From an uncultured Mycobacteriaceae bacterium (GTDB taxonomy: Bacteria; Actinomycetota; Actinomycetes; Mycobacteriales; Mycobacteriaceae), in assembly GCA_902826815.1 (NCBI GenBank), contig CADEGF010000035.1, positions 1 to 64,000 of the forward strand: a stretch of 64,000 nucleotides of DNA, given 5' to 3'. Shown here one piece after another: positions 8,829-19,317 of the stretch. Below the pieces are notes generated by a model. The model made no database searches, was not told the origin of the DNA, and saw only the letters and a list, made by a program, of their open reading frames with translations. A program made the position numbers and the translations under genes. Position 1 is the first letter of the stretch; each line of letters begins with the position of its first letter.

Positions 8829-9848
8829 GTGGCTATCGAAGCGAACGACCGCAAGACGGTCGGCTGGCCGTCTCGCCTGAGCAAGGCGCGACTGCACTTC
8901 GTCACCGGCAAAGGCGGTACCGGCAAGTCGACGATCGCCGCCTCGCTGGCACTGGCGTTGGCCGCAGGCGGCCGAAAGGTCCTGCTGATCGAAGTCGAAG
9001 GGCGCCAAGGCATCGCGCAACTCTTCGACGTTCCGCCATTGCCCTATGAGGAAGTGAAGATCGCCACTGCCGACGGCGGCGGCACGGTCAACGCGCTGGC
9101 CATCGACATCGAAGCAGCGTTCCTCGAGTACCTGGACATGTTCTACAACCTCGGGCTGGCGGGCCGGGCCATGCACCGCATCGGAGCCGTCGAGTTCGCG
9201 ACGACGATCGCCCCTGGCCTGCGCGACGTGCTGCTCACCGGCAAGATCAGGGAAATCGTCACGCGTGCCGAGAAGGGTAAGCAGCCCGTCTACGACGCGA
9301 TCGTGGTCGATTCGCCGCCGACCGGACGCATCGCCCGCTTCCTGGACGTCACCAAGGCCGTGTCCGATCTGGCCAAGGGCGGTCCGGTGCATTCGCAGGC
9401 CGAGAGCGTCGTCAAGGTGCTTCACTCCGATCTGACCGCGATCCACCTGGTCACCCTGTTGGAGGCGCTGCCGATGCAGGAGACGCTGGAAGCGATCGAC
9501 GAACTGCAAGACCTGGGCCTGCCGATCGGCAGCGTGATCGTCAACCGCAACATCCCGGCCTACCTGACGCCCGACGCCCTAGCCAAGGCGGCCGAAGGTG
9601 ACGTCGACGCCGACAAGGTGCGCGGCGATCTCACCAAAGCAGGAATCATCGTCTCCGACAGTGACTTTGCCGGCTTGCTGACCGAAGCGATTCAACACGC
9701 CACGCGGATCACCGCGCGCGCGGAGAGCGCAGAGCAACTCGACGAGATCAAGGTGTCGAGGCTGGAACTACCCGCCATACCCGACGGCGTCGATCTCGGC
9801 AGCCTCTACGAGCTCGCCGAAGCGCTCAACAATCAAGGGGTCAGATGA
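8829..9848 (+). CDS. bagA: ArsA/Get3-like ATPase, BagA (Rv3679 homologue)
   Basis: 339 aa from GTG 8829. Deviant Walker [10 protein letters not shown] at residues 27-35 and the switch region [13 protein letters not shown] identify the SIMIBI/ArsA-Get3 class. In M. tuberculosis the Rv3679-Rv3680 pair forms a Get3-like complex (BagA/BagB); a role in membrane-protein or metabolite handling is reported, but mechanism is unsettled. Divergent from the DUF4177-ridA-MBL operon (48 nt between starts) and overlapping bagB by 4 nt. Confidence 0.92.
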   Translation: MAIEANDRKTVGWPSRLSKARLHFVTGKGGTGKSTIAASLALALAAGGRKVLLIEVEGRQGIAQLFDVPPLPYEEVKIATADGGGTVNALAIDIEAAFLEYLDMFYNLGLAGRAMHRIGAVEFATTIAPGLRDVLLTGKIREIVTRAEKGKQPVYDAIVVDSPPTGRIARFLDVTKAVSDLAKGGPVHSQAESVVKVLHSDLTAIHLVTLLEALPMQETLEAIDELQDLGLPIGSVIVNRNIPAYLTPDALAKAAEGDVDADKVRGDLTKAGIIVSDSDFAGLLTEAIQHATRITARAESAEQLDEIKVSRLELPAIPDGVDLGSLYELAEALNNQGVR

Positions 9849-10975
9849 GCACCACCCCGCCCGCCCTTGACATGGCGGCGATCCTGTCCGATACCTCCAA
9901 TCGCGTCGTGGTGTGTTGCGGCGCAGGCGGAGTCGGCAAGACCACCACCGCGGCCGCGATGGCCATGCGCGCAGCGGAGTACGGCCGCACGGTCGTGGTG
10001 CTGACCATCGACCCGGCCAAGCGGCTCGCCCAGGCACTGGGCATCAAGGACCTCGGCAACACCCCGCAGCGGGTCCCGCTGGCCCCTGAAGTTTCCGGCG
10101 AGCTGCACGCGATGATGCTCGACATGCGTCGCACGTTCGACGAGATGGTCATCCAGTACTCGGGACCTGAACGCGCACAGGCGATTTTGGACAACCAGTT
10201 CTATCAGACCGTTGCCACGTCGCTGGCAGGTACGCAGGAGTACATGGCGATGGAGAAGCTCGGCCAGCTGCTGGCCGAGGACCGGTGGGACCTGGTGGTC
10301 GTCGACACCCCCCCGTCCCGCAATGCGTTGGACTTCCTGGACGCACCGAAGCGGCTTGGCGGCTTCATGGACAGCAGGCTGTGGAAACTGCTTCTGGGTC
10401 CTGGCCGCGGCATCGGCAAGCTGGTGTCGGGCGCGATGGGTCTGGCGATGCGGGCGTTGTCGACGGTGCTCGGCTCGCAGATGCTCTCCGACGCCGCTGC
10501 TTTCGTCCAGTCTCTGGACGCCACCTTCGGCGGGTTCCGCGAGAAGGCCGACCGCACCTATGAATTGTTGAAGCGGCGCGGCACCCAGTTTGTCGTCGTC
10601 TCCGCGGCGGAGCCGGACGCGCTGCGCGAGGCGTCGTTCTTCGTCGACCGGCTGTCGCAGGAGCACATGCCGCTGGCGGGGCTGATCCTCAACCGGACCC
10701 ATCCGACGTTGTCGTCTCTGCACGCCGACAAGGCTTCAGAGGCCGCAGACGCGCTGGCCGCAGAGGATCCCGAGTCGCTGACCGCTGCGGTGCTGCGGAT
10801 TCACGCGGCGCGGTCGAGCACGGCCAAGCGCGAGGTTCGGCTGCTGTCGAGGTTCACCGGCGCCAACCCGCATGTGTCGATCGTCGGCGTGCCGTCACTG
10901 CCGTTCGACGTATCCGATCTGGAGGCGCTGCGCGTCATCGCCGATCAGATCACCGGCGAGAATTCCGCGGCTTAG
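9845..10975 (+). CDS. bagB: ArsA/Get3-like ATPase, BagB (Rv3680 homologue)
   Basis: 376 aa. Walker [10 protein letters not shown] at residues 26-34, the ArsA signature [17 protein letters not shown] and the TIDPAKRL segment. Partner of BagA; start ATGA overlaps bagA stop. Unlike eukaryotic Get3 no CXXC zinc motif is evident. Convergent with whiB4, stops overlapping by 4 nt. Confidence 0.92.
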   Translation: MSTTPPALDMAAILSDTSNRVVVCCGAGGVGKTTTAAAMAMRAAEYGRTVVVLTIDPAKRLAQALGIKDLGNTPQRVPLAPEVSGELHAMMLDMRRTFDEMVIQYSGPERAQAILDNQFYQTVATSLAGTQEYMAMEKLGQLLAEDRWDLVVVDTPPSRNALDFLDAPKRLGGFMDSRLWKLLLGPGRGIGKLVSGAMGLAMRALSTVLGSQMLSDAAAFVQSLDATFGGFREKADRTYELLKRRGTQFVVVSAAEPDALREASFFVDRLSQEHMPLAGLILNRTHPTLSSLHADKASEAADALAAEDPESLTAAVLRIHAARSSTAKREVRLLSRFTGANPHVSIVGVPSLPFDVSDLEALRVIADQITGENSAA

Positions 10976-11328
10976 ACAGCGCTGCGATGTTTGCGCTGGG
11001 CGGCGAAGAAGTCGGCCCAGGAAACAACTTCGGGGTGCTGCTTGAGCAGTGCGCGGCGCTGGCGCTCGGTCATCCCGCCCCAGACGCCGAACTCGACGCG
11101 GTTGTCGAGGGCGTCGGCGCCGCATTCGAGGATCACCGGGCAGTGCCTGCAGATCACCGCGGCTTTGCGCTGGGCGGCGCCGCGGACAAATAATTCGTCG
11201 GGGTCGGCCTGTCTGCAGCGGGCTTGGGAAACCCACGCGATTCGGGCCTCAGCCTCGACACCTTGGACCAAACTGGTGGGAAGAGAGGTGGTAGTAGTCC
11301 TGCGCGCAACTGGCCGTGTACTCGACAC
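10972..11328 (-). CDS. whiB4: WhiB4 iron-sulfur redox regulator (Rv3681c orthologue)
   Basis: 118 aa. The four cluster ligands are Cys38, Cys60, Cys63 and Cys69 (C-X21-C-X2-C-X5-C), followed by the WhiB turn [12 protein letters not shown] and a basic C-terminus. Strong match to M. tuberculosis WhiB4, an O2/NO-sensitive [4Fe-4S] protein that as disulfide-oxidised apo-form represses oxidative-stress genes. GTG start at 11328 supported by AAGGGG upstream. Confidence 0.95.
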   Translation of the reverse strand: MSSTRPVARRTTTTSLPTSLVQGVEAEARIAWVSQARCRQADPDELFVRGAAQRKAAVICRHCPVILECGADALDNRVEFGVWGGMTERQRRALLKQHPEVVSWADFFAAQRKHRSAV

Positions 11329-11618
11329 CAGCGTTACCCCTTAAGTCCAGCCGCCGGTTACTTGACGGCTCAGTCCCTTGGTGTAGAACGCTGATGCGAT
11401 CTACGCCACATTGCGGAGGTCTTTGTTACCTGAATCGCACTGTAGGTACAAGCTAGGTGGTCACAGGGTATTTACGCAACAGTTTGTTTGCCCCTTTTTT
11501 GGGACAACCGTCCAGACTGGCGACGTGGGCGTTTCGTTATGTGGACCGTAAGGCCCTTTATGCTGGCAATCTAGCCGCGGGGCAGAGACGGGGCGACGAC
11601 CTGGCTACTGTATAGGGC
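11329..11618. other. 290-nt intergenic region between divergent whiB4 and ponA2
   Basis: No open frame with coding character. AT-richer than its surroundings, with ACAGTTTGTTTGCCCC near 11480 and TTTATGCTGG near 11560. Holds the whiB4 ribosome site at its left edge and the ponA2 -10 box at its right edge. Confidence 0.6.
11606..11611 (+). promoter_or_regulatory. Candidate -10 box for leaderless ponA2 mRNA
   Basis: TACTGT (TANNNT) followed by 7 nt and then the ponA2 ATG, the spacing expected if transcription starts at the A of the start codon. A weak AGGG also lies between, so a leadered start is not excluded. Confidence 0.45.
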
Positions 11619-14072
11619 ATGCCGGAACGCCCGCCGAACCGACCGCCGGCGACGGTCACGGTTATCAAGCTGGCGTGGTGTTGCCTGTTGGCCAGCGTGG
11701 TGGCCGCCGGGCTGATGTTTCCCGTCGTCGGCGGCTTCGGCCTGATGTCGAACCGGGCGTCGGATGTGGTTGCTAACGGCTCGGCCCAGCTCGTCGAGGG
11801 CGAGGTTCCCGGGGTGTCGACAATGGTCGATGCCAAAGGCAACGTCATCGCGTGGCTCTATTCGCAGCGCCGGTTCGAGGTGCCCGGCGACCAGATCGCG
11901 AACACGATGAAGCTGGCGATCGTCTCGATCGAGGACAAACGGTTTGCCGAGCACAACGGTGTGGACTGGAAGGGCACCCTGACCGGTCTGTCGGGCTATA
12001 TGTCTGGAAACACCGACACCCGCGGCGGCTCCACCATCGAGCAGCAGTACGTGAAGAACTACCAACTGCTGGTGATCGCGCAGACCGATGCGGAGAAGCG
12101 GGCCGCCGTAGAGACCACGCCCGCCCGCAAGCTCCGTGAGATCCGGATGGCGCTGACACTCGACAAGACGTTCACCAAGCCGGACATCCTCACCCGCTAT
12201 CTGAACCTGGTCTCGTTCGGCAACAACGCATTCGGCATCCAGGACGCCGCGCAGACCTACTTCGGCATCAACGCATCCGAGTTGAACTGGCAGCAGGCCG
12301 CGCTGCTGGCGGGCATGGTGCAGTCCACCAGCACGCTGAACCCGTACACCAACCCCGATGGCGCGCTGGAACGCCGCAACACCGTTCTCGACACGATGAT
12401 CGAGAACATCCCGCAGGAGGCCGAGGCGCTGCGCGCCGCCAAGGAAGAGCCGCTCGGCATCCTGCCGCAGCCGCAGGAACTTCCGCGCGGTTGCATCGCG
12501 GCAGGCGACCGCGCGTTCTTCTGCGACTACGTACTTGACTACCTGGCCAAGGCCGGCATCAGTAAGGACCAGGTCTCCAGGGGCGGCTACCTGATCAAGA
12601 CGACACTCGACCCCGACGTGCAGGCGCCGGTCAAGTCTGCGGTCAACAACTTCGCCAGCCCGGACATCGACGGCATCGCCAGCGTGATGAGCGTGATCAA
12701 ACCGGGTAAGGAGTCCCATGCGGTGCTGGCGATGACCAGCAACCGGAACTATGGTCTGAACCTCGACGCTGGCGAAACCATGCAGCCGCAACCGTTTTCA
12801 CTCGTCGGCGACGGCGCCGGCTCGGTCTTCAAGGTGTTCACCGTTGCCGCGGCCCTTGATATGGGCATGGGCATCAGCGCCCAACTGGACGCGCCAAGCC
12901 GCTTCGAGGCCAAGGGCCTGGGCAGCGGCGGGGCCAAGGGCTGCCCGCCTGCGACATGGTGCGTGCAGAACGCCGGAAACTATCGCGGTTCGATGAGCGT
13001 CACCGACGCGCTGGCGACCTCTCCGAACACCGCGTTTGCGAAGCTCATTTCGCAGGTGGGTGTGCAGCGCACGGTCGACATGGCGATCAAGTTGGGACTG
13101 CGGTCCTATGCGCTGCCCGGCACCGCCCGCGATTACGACCCAGAGAGCAATGAAAGCCTCGCCGACTTCGTCAAGCGGCAGAACCTCGGCTCGTTCACCC
13201 TCGGCCCTATCGAGGTCAACGCGCTCGAGCTGTCGAACGTCGCCGCCACTCTGGCCTCCGGCGGTGTCTGGTGCCCGCCGAATCCGATCGACAAGATCTT
13301 CGACCGCAGCGGCACGGAGGTGTCGGTCACCACTGAGACCTGCCAACAGGTCGTGCCCGAGGGGCTGGCGAATACGCTGGCCAACGCGATGAGCAAGGAC
13401 GATCAGGGCTCTGGCACAGCCGCGGGTGCCGCAGGCTCCGTCGGCTGGGATCTACCGATGTCCGGCAAGACCGGCACGACCGAGGCCAGCCGTTCCGCGG
13501 GCTTCCTCGGATTCACGAGTAAGTATGCCGCTGCCAACTACATCTACGACGACTCCACGGCGCCTGGCGCGCTGTGCTCGTTCCCGCTGCGCCAATGCGG
13601 CGGCGACGGGAACCTGTTCGGCGGAAACGAGCCCGCGCGAACGTGGTTCGGGGCGATGAAGCCCATTGCCAACAATTTCGGCGATGTGGCCTTGCCGCCG
13701 ACCGATCCCCGGTATGTGGACGGGGCGCCGGGCTCGAAGGTGCCGAGCGTTTCGGGCATGAACCAGGACTTGGCCCGGACCCGGATCCGGGAGGCGGGCT
13801 TCCAGGTCGCCGATCAGGCCACCTCGGTCAACAGCGCCTCGTCGGCAGGCACGGTCGTCGGAACGTCGCCAGCGGGGCAGACCGTGCCGGGCTCCATCAT
13901 CACTCTCCAGGTCAGTAACGGCATCCCGCCGCCACCTCCGCCACCTCCGGAGGGTCAGATTCCGGGTCTGCCGCCGATCGCGGGGTCGACTGTCGTCGAG
14001 ATCCCCGGCCTGCCGCCGATCACGGTTCCGATACTGGGTCCGCCGCCGCCTGCGCCGCCACCACCTCCGTAA
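11619..14072 (+). CDS. ponA2: Bifunctional class A penicillin-binding protein PonA2 with PASTA domain
   Basis: 817 aa. One N-terminal transmembrane segment (about 15-42). GT51 glycosyltransferase: EDKRFAEHNGVDWKG with catalytic Glu near residue 108 and GGSTIEQQYVKN. Transpeptidase: Ser402-X-X-Lys (SVFK), Ser468-Pro-Asn, and Lys617-Thr-Gly-Thr. A single PASTA domain follows (about 705-770) and the protein ends in proline-rich tracts. Synthesises and crosslinks peptidoglycan; in mycobacteria linked to stress and dormancy survival. Same order (whiB4-ponA2-metallophosphoesterase) as Rv3681c-Rv3683. Confidence 0.96.
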   Translation: MPERPPNRPPATVTVIKLAWCCLLASVVAAGLMFPVVGGFGLMSNRASDVVANGSAQLVEGEVPGVSTMVDAKGNVIAWLYSQRRFEVPGDQIANTMKLAIVSIEDKRFAEHNGVDWKGTLTGLSGYMSGNTDTRGGSTIEQQYVKNYQLLVIAQTDAEKRAAVETTPARKLREIRMALTLDKTFTKPDILTRYLNLVSFGNNAFGIQDAAQTYFGINASELNWQQAALLAGMVQSTSTLNPYTNPDGALERRNTVLDTMIENIPQEAEALRAAKEEPLGILPQPQELPRGCIAAGDRAFFCDYVLDYLAKAGISKDQVSRGGYLIKTTLDPDVQAPVKSAVNNFASPDIDGIASVMSVIKPGKESHAVLAMTSNRNYGLNLDAGETMQPQPFSLVGDGAGSVFKVFTVAAALDMGMGISAQLDAPSRFEAKGLGSGGAKGCPPATWCVQNAGNYRGSMSVTDALATSPNTAFAKLISQVGVQRTVDMAIKLGLRSYALPGTARDYDPESNESLADFVKRQNLGSFTLGPIEVNALELSNVAATLASGGVWCPPNPIDKIFDRSGTEVSVTTETCQQVVPEGLANTLANAMSKDDQGSGTAAGAAGSVGWDLPMSGKTGTTEASRSAGFLGFTSKYAAANYIYDDSTAPGALCSFPLRQCGGDGNLFGGNEPARTWFGAMKPIANNFGDVALPPTDPRYVDGAPGSKVPSVSGMNQDLARTRIREAGFQVADQATSVNSASSAGTVVGTSPAGQTVPGSIITLQVSNGIPPPPPPPPEGQIPGLPPIAGSTVVEIPGLPPITVPILGPPPPAPPPPP

Positions 14073-14109
14073 CCGGTGTTGTCACGTGCTTGGCAGTAGG
14101 CTGCCAAGC

Positions 14110-15066
14110 ATGGCCGCCGCTTCGACCCTGAAGAAATCTGCCGCATTGGCCGCAGGCACGCTCGCGGCCGGTATCGGCTATGCGTCAATCATCGAGCGCA
14201 ACGCGTTCGTGACGCGCGAGATCACCATGCCGGTGCTGACCCCGGGTTCGACGCCGCTGCGCGTGCTGCACATCAGCGATATCCACATGCGGCCCAACCA
14301 GCGCCGCAAGCAGGCCTGGCTGCGCGAGCTCGCCGGTCTGCAGCCGGACTTCGTGGTCAACACCGGCGACAACCTGGCGCACCCGAAAGCGGTACCCGCT
14401 GTCGTGCAGACGCTCGGCGACCTGCTGTCGGTGCCTGGTGTTTTCGTCTTCGGAAGCAACGACTACTTCGGGCCGCGGTTGAAGAACCCTGCCAACTACC
14501 TGACCAACCCGTCGCACCGGACGCACGGCGAGCCGCTGCCGTGGCAGGACCTTCGGGCCGCATTCACCGAGCGCGGCTGGCTCGACATGACCCACACCCG
14601 CCGCGACTTCGAGGTGGCCGGGCTGCGGATCGCCGCCGCGGGCGTGGATGACCCGCACCTGAAGCGCGATCGCTACGAGACGATCGCGGGGCCCGCCGAT
14701 CCGACCGCGAACCTGCGGCTCGGCGTCACGCACTCCCCGGAGCCGCGGGTCCTCGACCGGTTCGCCGCCGACGGCTATCAGCTGGTGATGGCCGGCCACA
14801 CCCACGGTGGCCAGCTCTGCCTGCCGTTCTACGGCGCCATCGTCACCAACTGCGATCTGGACCGGTCGCGGGCCAAGGGGGCGTCGCGCTGGGGCGCGAA
14901 CATGGCGCTGCACGTCTCGGCCGGCATCGGCACTTCTCCGTTCGCACCGCTGCGGTTCTGCTGCAGGCCGGAGGCGACGCTGTTGACCCTGGTGGCGGCA
15001 CCGACCGGAGGTCATGGCGCCGGGACGCGGGTGGGGCAATCCCATCCGTCCGCTTCAGTGCGGTGA
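14110..15066 (+). CDS. Metallophosphoesterase, membrane-attached (Rv3683 homologue)
   Basis: 318 aa from ATG 14110 (a GTG at 14086 is an in-frame alternative). N-terminal hydrophobic stretch (about 9-26) acts as signal or anchor. Metal-binding motifs of the calcineurin-like fold: SDIHM (Asp57, His59), NTGDN, GSNDYFG in place of the usual GNHE, VTHSPEP and GHTHGGQ. YkuE/YaeI-like phosphodiesterases act at the cell surface; substrate unknown. Overlaps the next gene by 4 nt. Confidence 0.88.
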   Translation: MAAASTLKKSAALAAGTLAAGIGYASIIERNAFVTREITMPVLTPGSTPLRVLHISDIHMRPNQRRKQAWLRELAGLQPDFVVNTGDNLAHPKAVPAVVQTLGDLLSVPGVFVFGSNDYFGPRLKNPANYLTNPSHRTHGEPLPWQDLRAAFTERGWLDMTHTRRDFEVAGLRIAAAGVDDPHLKRDRYETIAGPADPTANLRLGVTHSPEPRVLDRFAADGYQLVMAGHTHGGQLCLPFYGAIVTNCDLDRSRAKGASRWGANMALHVSAGIGTSPFAPLRFCCRPEATLLTLVAAPTGGHGAGTRVGQSHPSASVR

Positions 15067-16169
15067 CTGACGCGCCGTCGAGCGCGACTCGCAGCCAGCC
15101 GCGCGAGTGGGTGGACAACGCCGTTCGGCTGATCGAGGCCGACTCCCGGCGCAGCGCCGACACTCATCTGCTGCGCTATCCGCTTCCGTCGGCCTGGTGC
15201 GACGGCGTCGACGTTGCGCTGTATCTCAAGGACGAGTCCACCCACATCACCGGAAGCCTCAAACACCGGCTGGCCCGCTCGCTGTTCCTCTATGCGCTGT
15301 GCAATGGCTGGATCGGTGAGGCAACGACCGTAGTCGAGGCGTCCTCGGGTTCGACGGCGGTGTCCGAGGCATATTTCGCAGCGCTGCTCGGTCTGCCGTT
15401 CATCGCCGTGATGCCGGCTTCGACGAGCGCCTCGAAGATCGCGCTCATCGAAACACAGGGCGGCCGTTGCCATTTCGTGGCCGAATCCTCACAGGTGTAT
15501 GCCGAGGCTGAACGGTTGGCCGAGGAGACCGGTGGGCACTACCTGGATCAGTTCACCAACGCCGAGCGCGCCACCGACTGGCGCGGCAACAACAACATCG
15601 CCGAGTCGATCTATCTGCAGATGGGCCAGGAGGCGCATCCGATTCCGGAGTGGGTCGTCGTGGGCGCAGGCACCGGAGGAACGAGCGCGACGATCGGCCG
15701 CTTCATCCGGTACCGCCGCTACGCCACCCGGCTGTGCGTCGTCGACCCGGAGAACTCCGCGTTCTTCCCGGCGTACGCGCAAAACCGCGACGACGTAGTC
15801 ACCGGTAAGTCGTCGCGGATCGAGGGCATCGGCCGACCACGCGTCGAGCCGTCGTTTCTTCCCGATGTGGTGGACCGAATGTTGGTCGTGCCCGACGCCG
15901 CCTCGATCGCGGCCTCACGACACGTCAGCAAGGTGCTGGGGCGCCGGGTCGGACCGTCGACGGGCACAAATCTGTGCGGAGCGTTTCGCCTGCTGGCCGA
16001 GATGGTCGCCGAAGGGCGCAGCGGGTCGGTCGTCACGTTGATCGCCGACAGCGGCGATCGCTACACCGACACCTATTTCGATGACGAGTGGCTGGCCAAA
16101 GCCGGGCTTGATCCGTCAACGGAAGCCGATGTGCTCGTGGAGTTCGAGCGGTCGGGCCGCTGGCCCTGA
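15063..16169 (+). CDS. cds1: PLP-dependent L-cysteine desulfhydrase Cds1 (Rv3684 homologue)
   Basis: 368 aa, fold type II PLP enzyme of the cysteine synthase/CBS family. PLP lysine Lys67 in TGSLKHRLA, substrate loop [11 protein letters not shown], phosphate loop [12 protein letters not shown], and C-terminal GPSTGTNL. The M. tuberculosis orthologue releases H2S, pyruvate and ammonia from cysteine and affects respiration; same reaction inferred. GTG start overlaps the metallophosphoesterase stop (GTGA). Confidence 0.88.
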   Translation: MTDAPSSATRSQPREWVDNAVRLIEADSRRSADTHLLRYPLPSAWCDGVDVALYLKDESTHITGSLKHRLARSLFLYALCNGWIGEATTVVEASSGSTAVSEAYFAALLGLPFIAVMPASTSASKIALIETQGGRCHFVAESSQVYAEAERLAEETGGHYLDQFTNAERATDWRGNNNIAESIYLQMGQEAHPIPEWVVVGAGTGGTSATIGRFIRYRRYATRLCVVDPENSAFFPAYAQNRDDVVTGKSSRIEGIGRPRVEPSFLPDVVDRMLVVPDAASIAASRHVSKVLGRRVGPSTGTNLCGAFRLLAEMVAEGRSGSVVTLIADSGDRYTDTYFDDEWLAKAGLDPSTEADVLVEFERSGRWP

Positions 16170-16270
16170 GCGTCGCCATCCCGGGTTAACGGTCCGTCCG
16201 AGGTCAGGAACAGCCACAGCGCAGCCAGGGCGAAGAAACCCACATAGATGGACGCTCCCAACCCAGTCAT
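16073..16270 (-). CDS. Possible small single-span membrane protein
   Basis: 65 aa with an N-terminal transmembrane segment ([15 protein letters not shown]) and a polar tail rich in Ser and Asp. ATG 16270 is preceded by GAGG at a good distance. Its 3' third overlaps the end of cds1 on the other strand, which may mean the real gene is shorter or the tail is unconstrained. No family recognised. Confidence 0.45.
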   Translation of the reverse strand: MTGLGASIYVGFFALAALWLFLTSDGPLTRDGDAQGQRPDRSNSTSTSASVDGSSPALASHSSSK

Positions 16271-16433
16271 TGCTCGCCTCGCTTCGTCCGTTCTGCCGAA
16301 AGCGGCTTGTTGCCGTCATTGTGCATAACGACACCGACAAACCAGATCCATCCCTTGGCGTGGCGTGACCTATATCGCTCAACTGTGATTTTCTGGGTGG
16401 TAATCGATTTGGCAGCGGCCCTGGGCGGTGCGA

Positions 16434-16439
16434 TACGCT
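16434..16439 (+). promoter_or_regulatory. Candidate -10 box of the tRNA-Pro gene
   Basis: TACGCT (TANNNT) ending 14 nt before the mature tRNA 5' end, in the position expected for a short-leader tRNA precursor. Confidence 0.4.
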
Positions 16440-16453
16440 GTCGTGGCTTCACG

Positions 16454-16528
<75 letters not shown>

Positions 16529-16550
16529 TCGCGTCGTCGCAGATCACATG

Positions 16551-16582
16551 CTCTGACCAGTAATTCTGGTCGGGGCCTTTTC
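16551..16582 (+). terminator. Rho-independent terminator after tRNA-Pro
   Basis: Stem CTCTGACCAG / CTGGTCGGGG (two G-T wobbles) with loop TAATT, followed by CCTTTTCTGTCT. Lies 24 nt after the tRNA. Confidence 0.65.
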
Positions 16583-16618
16583 TGTCTCGACTCCCGCATG
16601 CCGCACGGCACGTCGTGG

Positions 16619-16948
16619 CTACCGGTAATAGATGTCGAGTCTCTCAATCAGTCCATCGTGGATTCTGAACACATCCGCGGCGTGGACGTATCGTCCTGCT
16701 TCACCCAGCGGGCTGGACGCTCTGATTTGCAGAATATCTGTATCTCCATCGGTGAACTTCGCTTGGATCTCGGTCACCGCCTGTCCAGCAAAGACGACCG
16801 ACTCGTAGAAATTTCTGATTGCGTCAGGGTCCGTGAACTCACCTGCGGGATGCCACAACGACGCAGTCGGTGTGAACAAGCTCATCAGCCTTTCGATATC
16901 GGCCTGGTTGACCAGCTCGATGTACTGCTGAGCTATGGACACGGTCAC
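16619..16948 (-). CDS. SnoaL/NTF2-like fold protein
   Basis: 109 aa. The pattern of an initial helix (QQYIELVNQADIERLMSLFTP), ASLWHPAGEFTDPDAIRNFYE and C-terminal strands VHAADVFRIHDGLIERLDIYY fits SnoaL-like/ketosteroid-isomerase-type folds. These are small isomerases, hydrolases or dehydratases often paired with P450s in lipid or steroid breakdown. GTG start overlaps the stop of the P450 gene (GTGA), so it was in one transcript with it. Substrate unknown. Confidence 0.75.
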   Translation of the reverse strand: MTVSIAQQYIELVNQADIERLMSLFTPTASLWHPAGEFTDPDAIRNFYESVVFAGQAVTEIQAKFTDGDTDILQIRASSPLGEAGRYVHAADVFRIHDGLIERLDIYYR

Positions 16949-18184
16949 ACCCGACGAGGATGAATGTGTACGGGCATGTGCCGTACTCCGGTGTGCTTGT
17001 TGCTGCGCACGTACTCGATGGGCCCGTTCATCGTCACGGACTCGACGCGGTCGACCAGGACGTCAAACATCACCCGCATTTCCATACGGGCCAGGGACGC
17101 ACCGAGACAGAAATGAACACCGCGTCCGAATGCAAGGTGCGAGTTGGGATTCCGGGTGATGTCGAAAGTGTAGGGGTCTGCGAACACGGCATCGTCCCGG
17201 TTCGCCGATGCCCACCACATCGTCACCTTGTCACCGGCTTTGATTCTCTTGCCGTGCATCTCGACGTCCCGGGTCGCCGTGCGCCGGTTGTACGGAGTCG
17301 TCGACGCCCAACGGAGCATCTCCTCGACCGCTGTCGGGAGCATCTCTCGGTTCTCGCGCAGCCCTTCCCACATTTCTGGCCGTTCACTCAAGGCCGACAT
17401 GCCGATTGCGATGGAGTTGCGCGTCGTCTCGCTCCCCGCTGCGACGATCAGACTCAAGAACAGCCGCTGCTCGTTCTCGCTGAGAGGTTCTCCGCCGACC
17501 AGCGCATGAGTCACGATGGAAAGCAGGTCGGTGGCGGGTGGTTCGGAACGTTTGCGTTCCAGCAAATTCGTACCGTAGGCGAGCATTTGGGCTTGCGCTT
17601 GGGCTACTCGGTCGCTGAACTCGCCGACGTCTCGTTCCTCGTAGTCGAGTGTGACGTTCGCCCAGTTCATCAACTCGTGTCGGTCTGCCTGGGGAACTCC
17701 CGCCAGTTCCGCCACTGCTTGCAGCGGAAGCTCTGCGGCTACGTCGACCAGAAAATCGCATTCACCCTTCGCGATGGCCGCGTCAACGATGTCGATCGTT
17801 CTGCCGCGAAGGTCATCTTCGATTGCTCGCAACGCCCGAGGCGTCGTGCTGGGCGTCAGTAAGCGGCGAATCTGCCGGTGCCGGGTCGTCCATCATGTTC
17901 AGTAGCGCGCCGACCGCGAACTGCATCGGCATGTCCTCCAAAGTGGTGCCGCCACCTTCGCGGTCACCGCCCGTCTCGGAAGAAAACGTCTCGGCGTCCG
18001 CAGCTACAGCGACGATGTCGGCATATTGACTGAGCACCCAGAAGTCTTCAGCGCCGGGGGTGTGCTCAGTCGGTGGATGCCACCAGACGGGAGCGTCTCG
18101 ACGTAGATCGTCGAAGACTCGATAAGGAAAGCCAGCCGTGAAACGGTCCAGATCGGCCAGGTCAATGTTCAAAAACGTCGGCAT
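16945..18184 (-). pseudogene. Cytochrome P450, broken by a frameshift near 17880
   Basis: Two adjoining frames give one P450. The first, from ATG 18184 (GGAGGG just upstream), covers PTFLNIDLADLDRF... to NMMDDP. The second runs on with HRQIRRLLTPSTTPRALRAI and includes the I-helix AGSETTRNS, the ExxR helix EEMLRW, and the haem loop FGRGVHFCLGASLAR. The break lies at 17880/17881 inside the conserved DDPxHxxxRRL segment; adding two bases (or dropping one) restores a normal protein of about 410 residues. All catalytic motifs are intact, so this is either a very recent mutation or a sequencing error. Family resembles bacterial steroid/fatty-acid hydroxylases. Confidence 0.85.
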
Positions 18185-18331
18185 CGCACCCTCCGGAAGC
18201 CTCGTCAGCCTGTTCGTCAGCGCGGTGCGCGCTGTCCTCCAGGCCATACACTTCAACTACTGGTGTCTTGTCAAGCTTTCAGTGCGCGCAACGAACGGCC
18301 GGCCGGCCGGCGAGCACTACGATCGCGATTC

Positions 18332-19309
18332 ATGACCCACGGAGCAACTGGACCGGAGTCGGCGCAAGCACACGTCGCCGAGGTTCCCCCGCTCGACCTT
18401 GCGGGCTCTGGAATCCTGCCCCCGGTCGACGAACGAGTGCGCAGGCGCTTTTGGTGGCTCGAACGAATTGCGCCCTCTCTGGGATCGCGGTGGGCAGTCG
18501 AGCTATGGTGCACCCCACCGATTCTCGAGTCGGCTCTGCGCATGCCGCCGGGTGTGCCCCCGGGACGGCCGATAGAAGCGTATTGGGACGGGCATCGGGT
18601 CGCTGGCGAGCTATGGGGCGAGGGGCCGCCGATATATCTGGTCCACGGCTGGGGCGGGCAGCGCCCGCATCTGGCAGTGTTCGTCAAACCGCTGGTCGAG
18701 GCGGGGTATCGGGTCGTTGCGTTCGACCTGCCCAGCCACAACCAATCTGACCCGGGCGAGCTCGCGCCGGGGCGAACTACCGCCACCGAGTGTGCTGACG
18801 CGATTTCGGCCATGATCGAAACCCACGGGCCCGCTTACGCGGTGGTCGCCCACTCACTCGGAGCGAACGCGACTGCGCTGGCGGCTGCTCAGGGCGCACC
18901 CGTAGGGCGCTTGGTCTTTCTAGCGCCCATGGGCGATTTCCCCCTCTATCTCGACTGGTTCGCCGCACGCCACGGCTTCGGCCGCCGGATCCGCGCAGGG
19001 CTGCACCGTCGCCTGGTGAAACGAATCGCCATGCCGCTGGAAGAGACGAACATGACGCGGGTCGGTCGACGAGCCAACTACCCGCCGTTACTTGTCATCC
19101 ATGACCCCGACGACCCGGACAGTCCGTATGCCGCCAGTCAGCGCTTAGCCACGTTATGGCCAGGCGCACAGTTACTGACGACGCGAGGGCTCGGCCGACT
19201 CGCTCATTACCGAATCCTGCGCCACCGCCCCGCTATTCGCGCCGGGGTGGAGTTCATCGGCGACCAAGCCGCTGGCCCAAGCGTCACGGAGCAACCCAGC
19301 ACGACGTAG
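18332..19309 (+). CDS. Alpha/beta-hydrolase
   Basis: 325 aa from ATG 18332 (an in-frame start at 18263 exists; no clear ribosome site for either). Oxyanion-hole motif HGWGGQ, nucleophile elbow AHSLGANA (Ser), acid in IHDPDDPDSPY and a C-terminal LGRLAHYRILRH supplying the His. Divergent from the P450 (147 nt between starts). Esterase or lipase-like activity inferred; substrate not known. Confidence 0.82.
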   Translation: MTHGATGPESAQAHVAEVPPLDLAGSGILPPVDERVRRRFWWLERIAPSLGSRWAVELWCTPPILESALRMPPGVPPGRPIEAYWDGHRVAGELWGEGPPIYLVHGWGGQRPHLAVFVKPLVEAGYRVVAFDLPSHNQSDPGELAPGRTTATECADAISAMIETHGPAYAVVAHSLGANATALAAAQGAPVGRLVFLAPMGDFPLYLDWFAARHGFGRRIRAGLHRRLVKRIAMPLEETNMTRVGRRANYPPLLVIHDPDDPDSPYAASQRLATLWPGAQLLTTRGLGRLAHYRILRHRPAIRAGVEFIGDQAAGPSVTEQPSTT

Positions 19310-19317
19310 GCACGGGT

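Noticed and set aside
18300-18316. GGCCGGCCGGCCGG run as an operator
   Set aside because: Simple GC repeat without defined half-sites.
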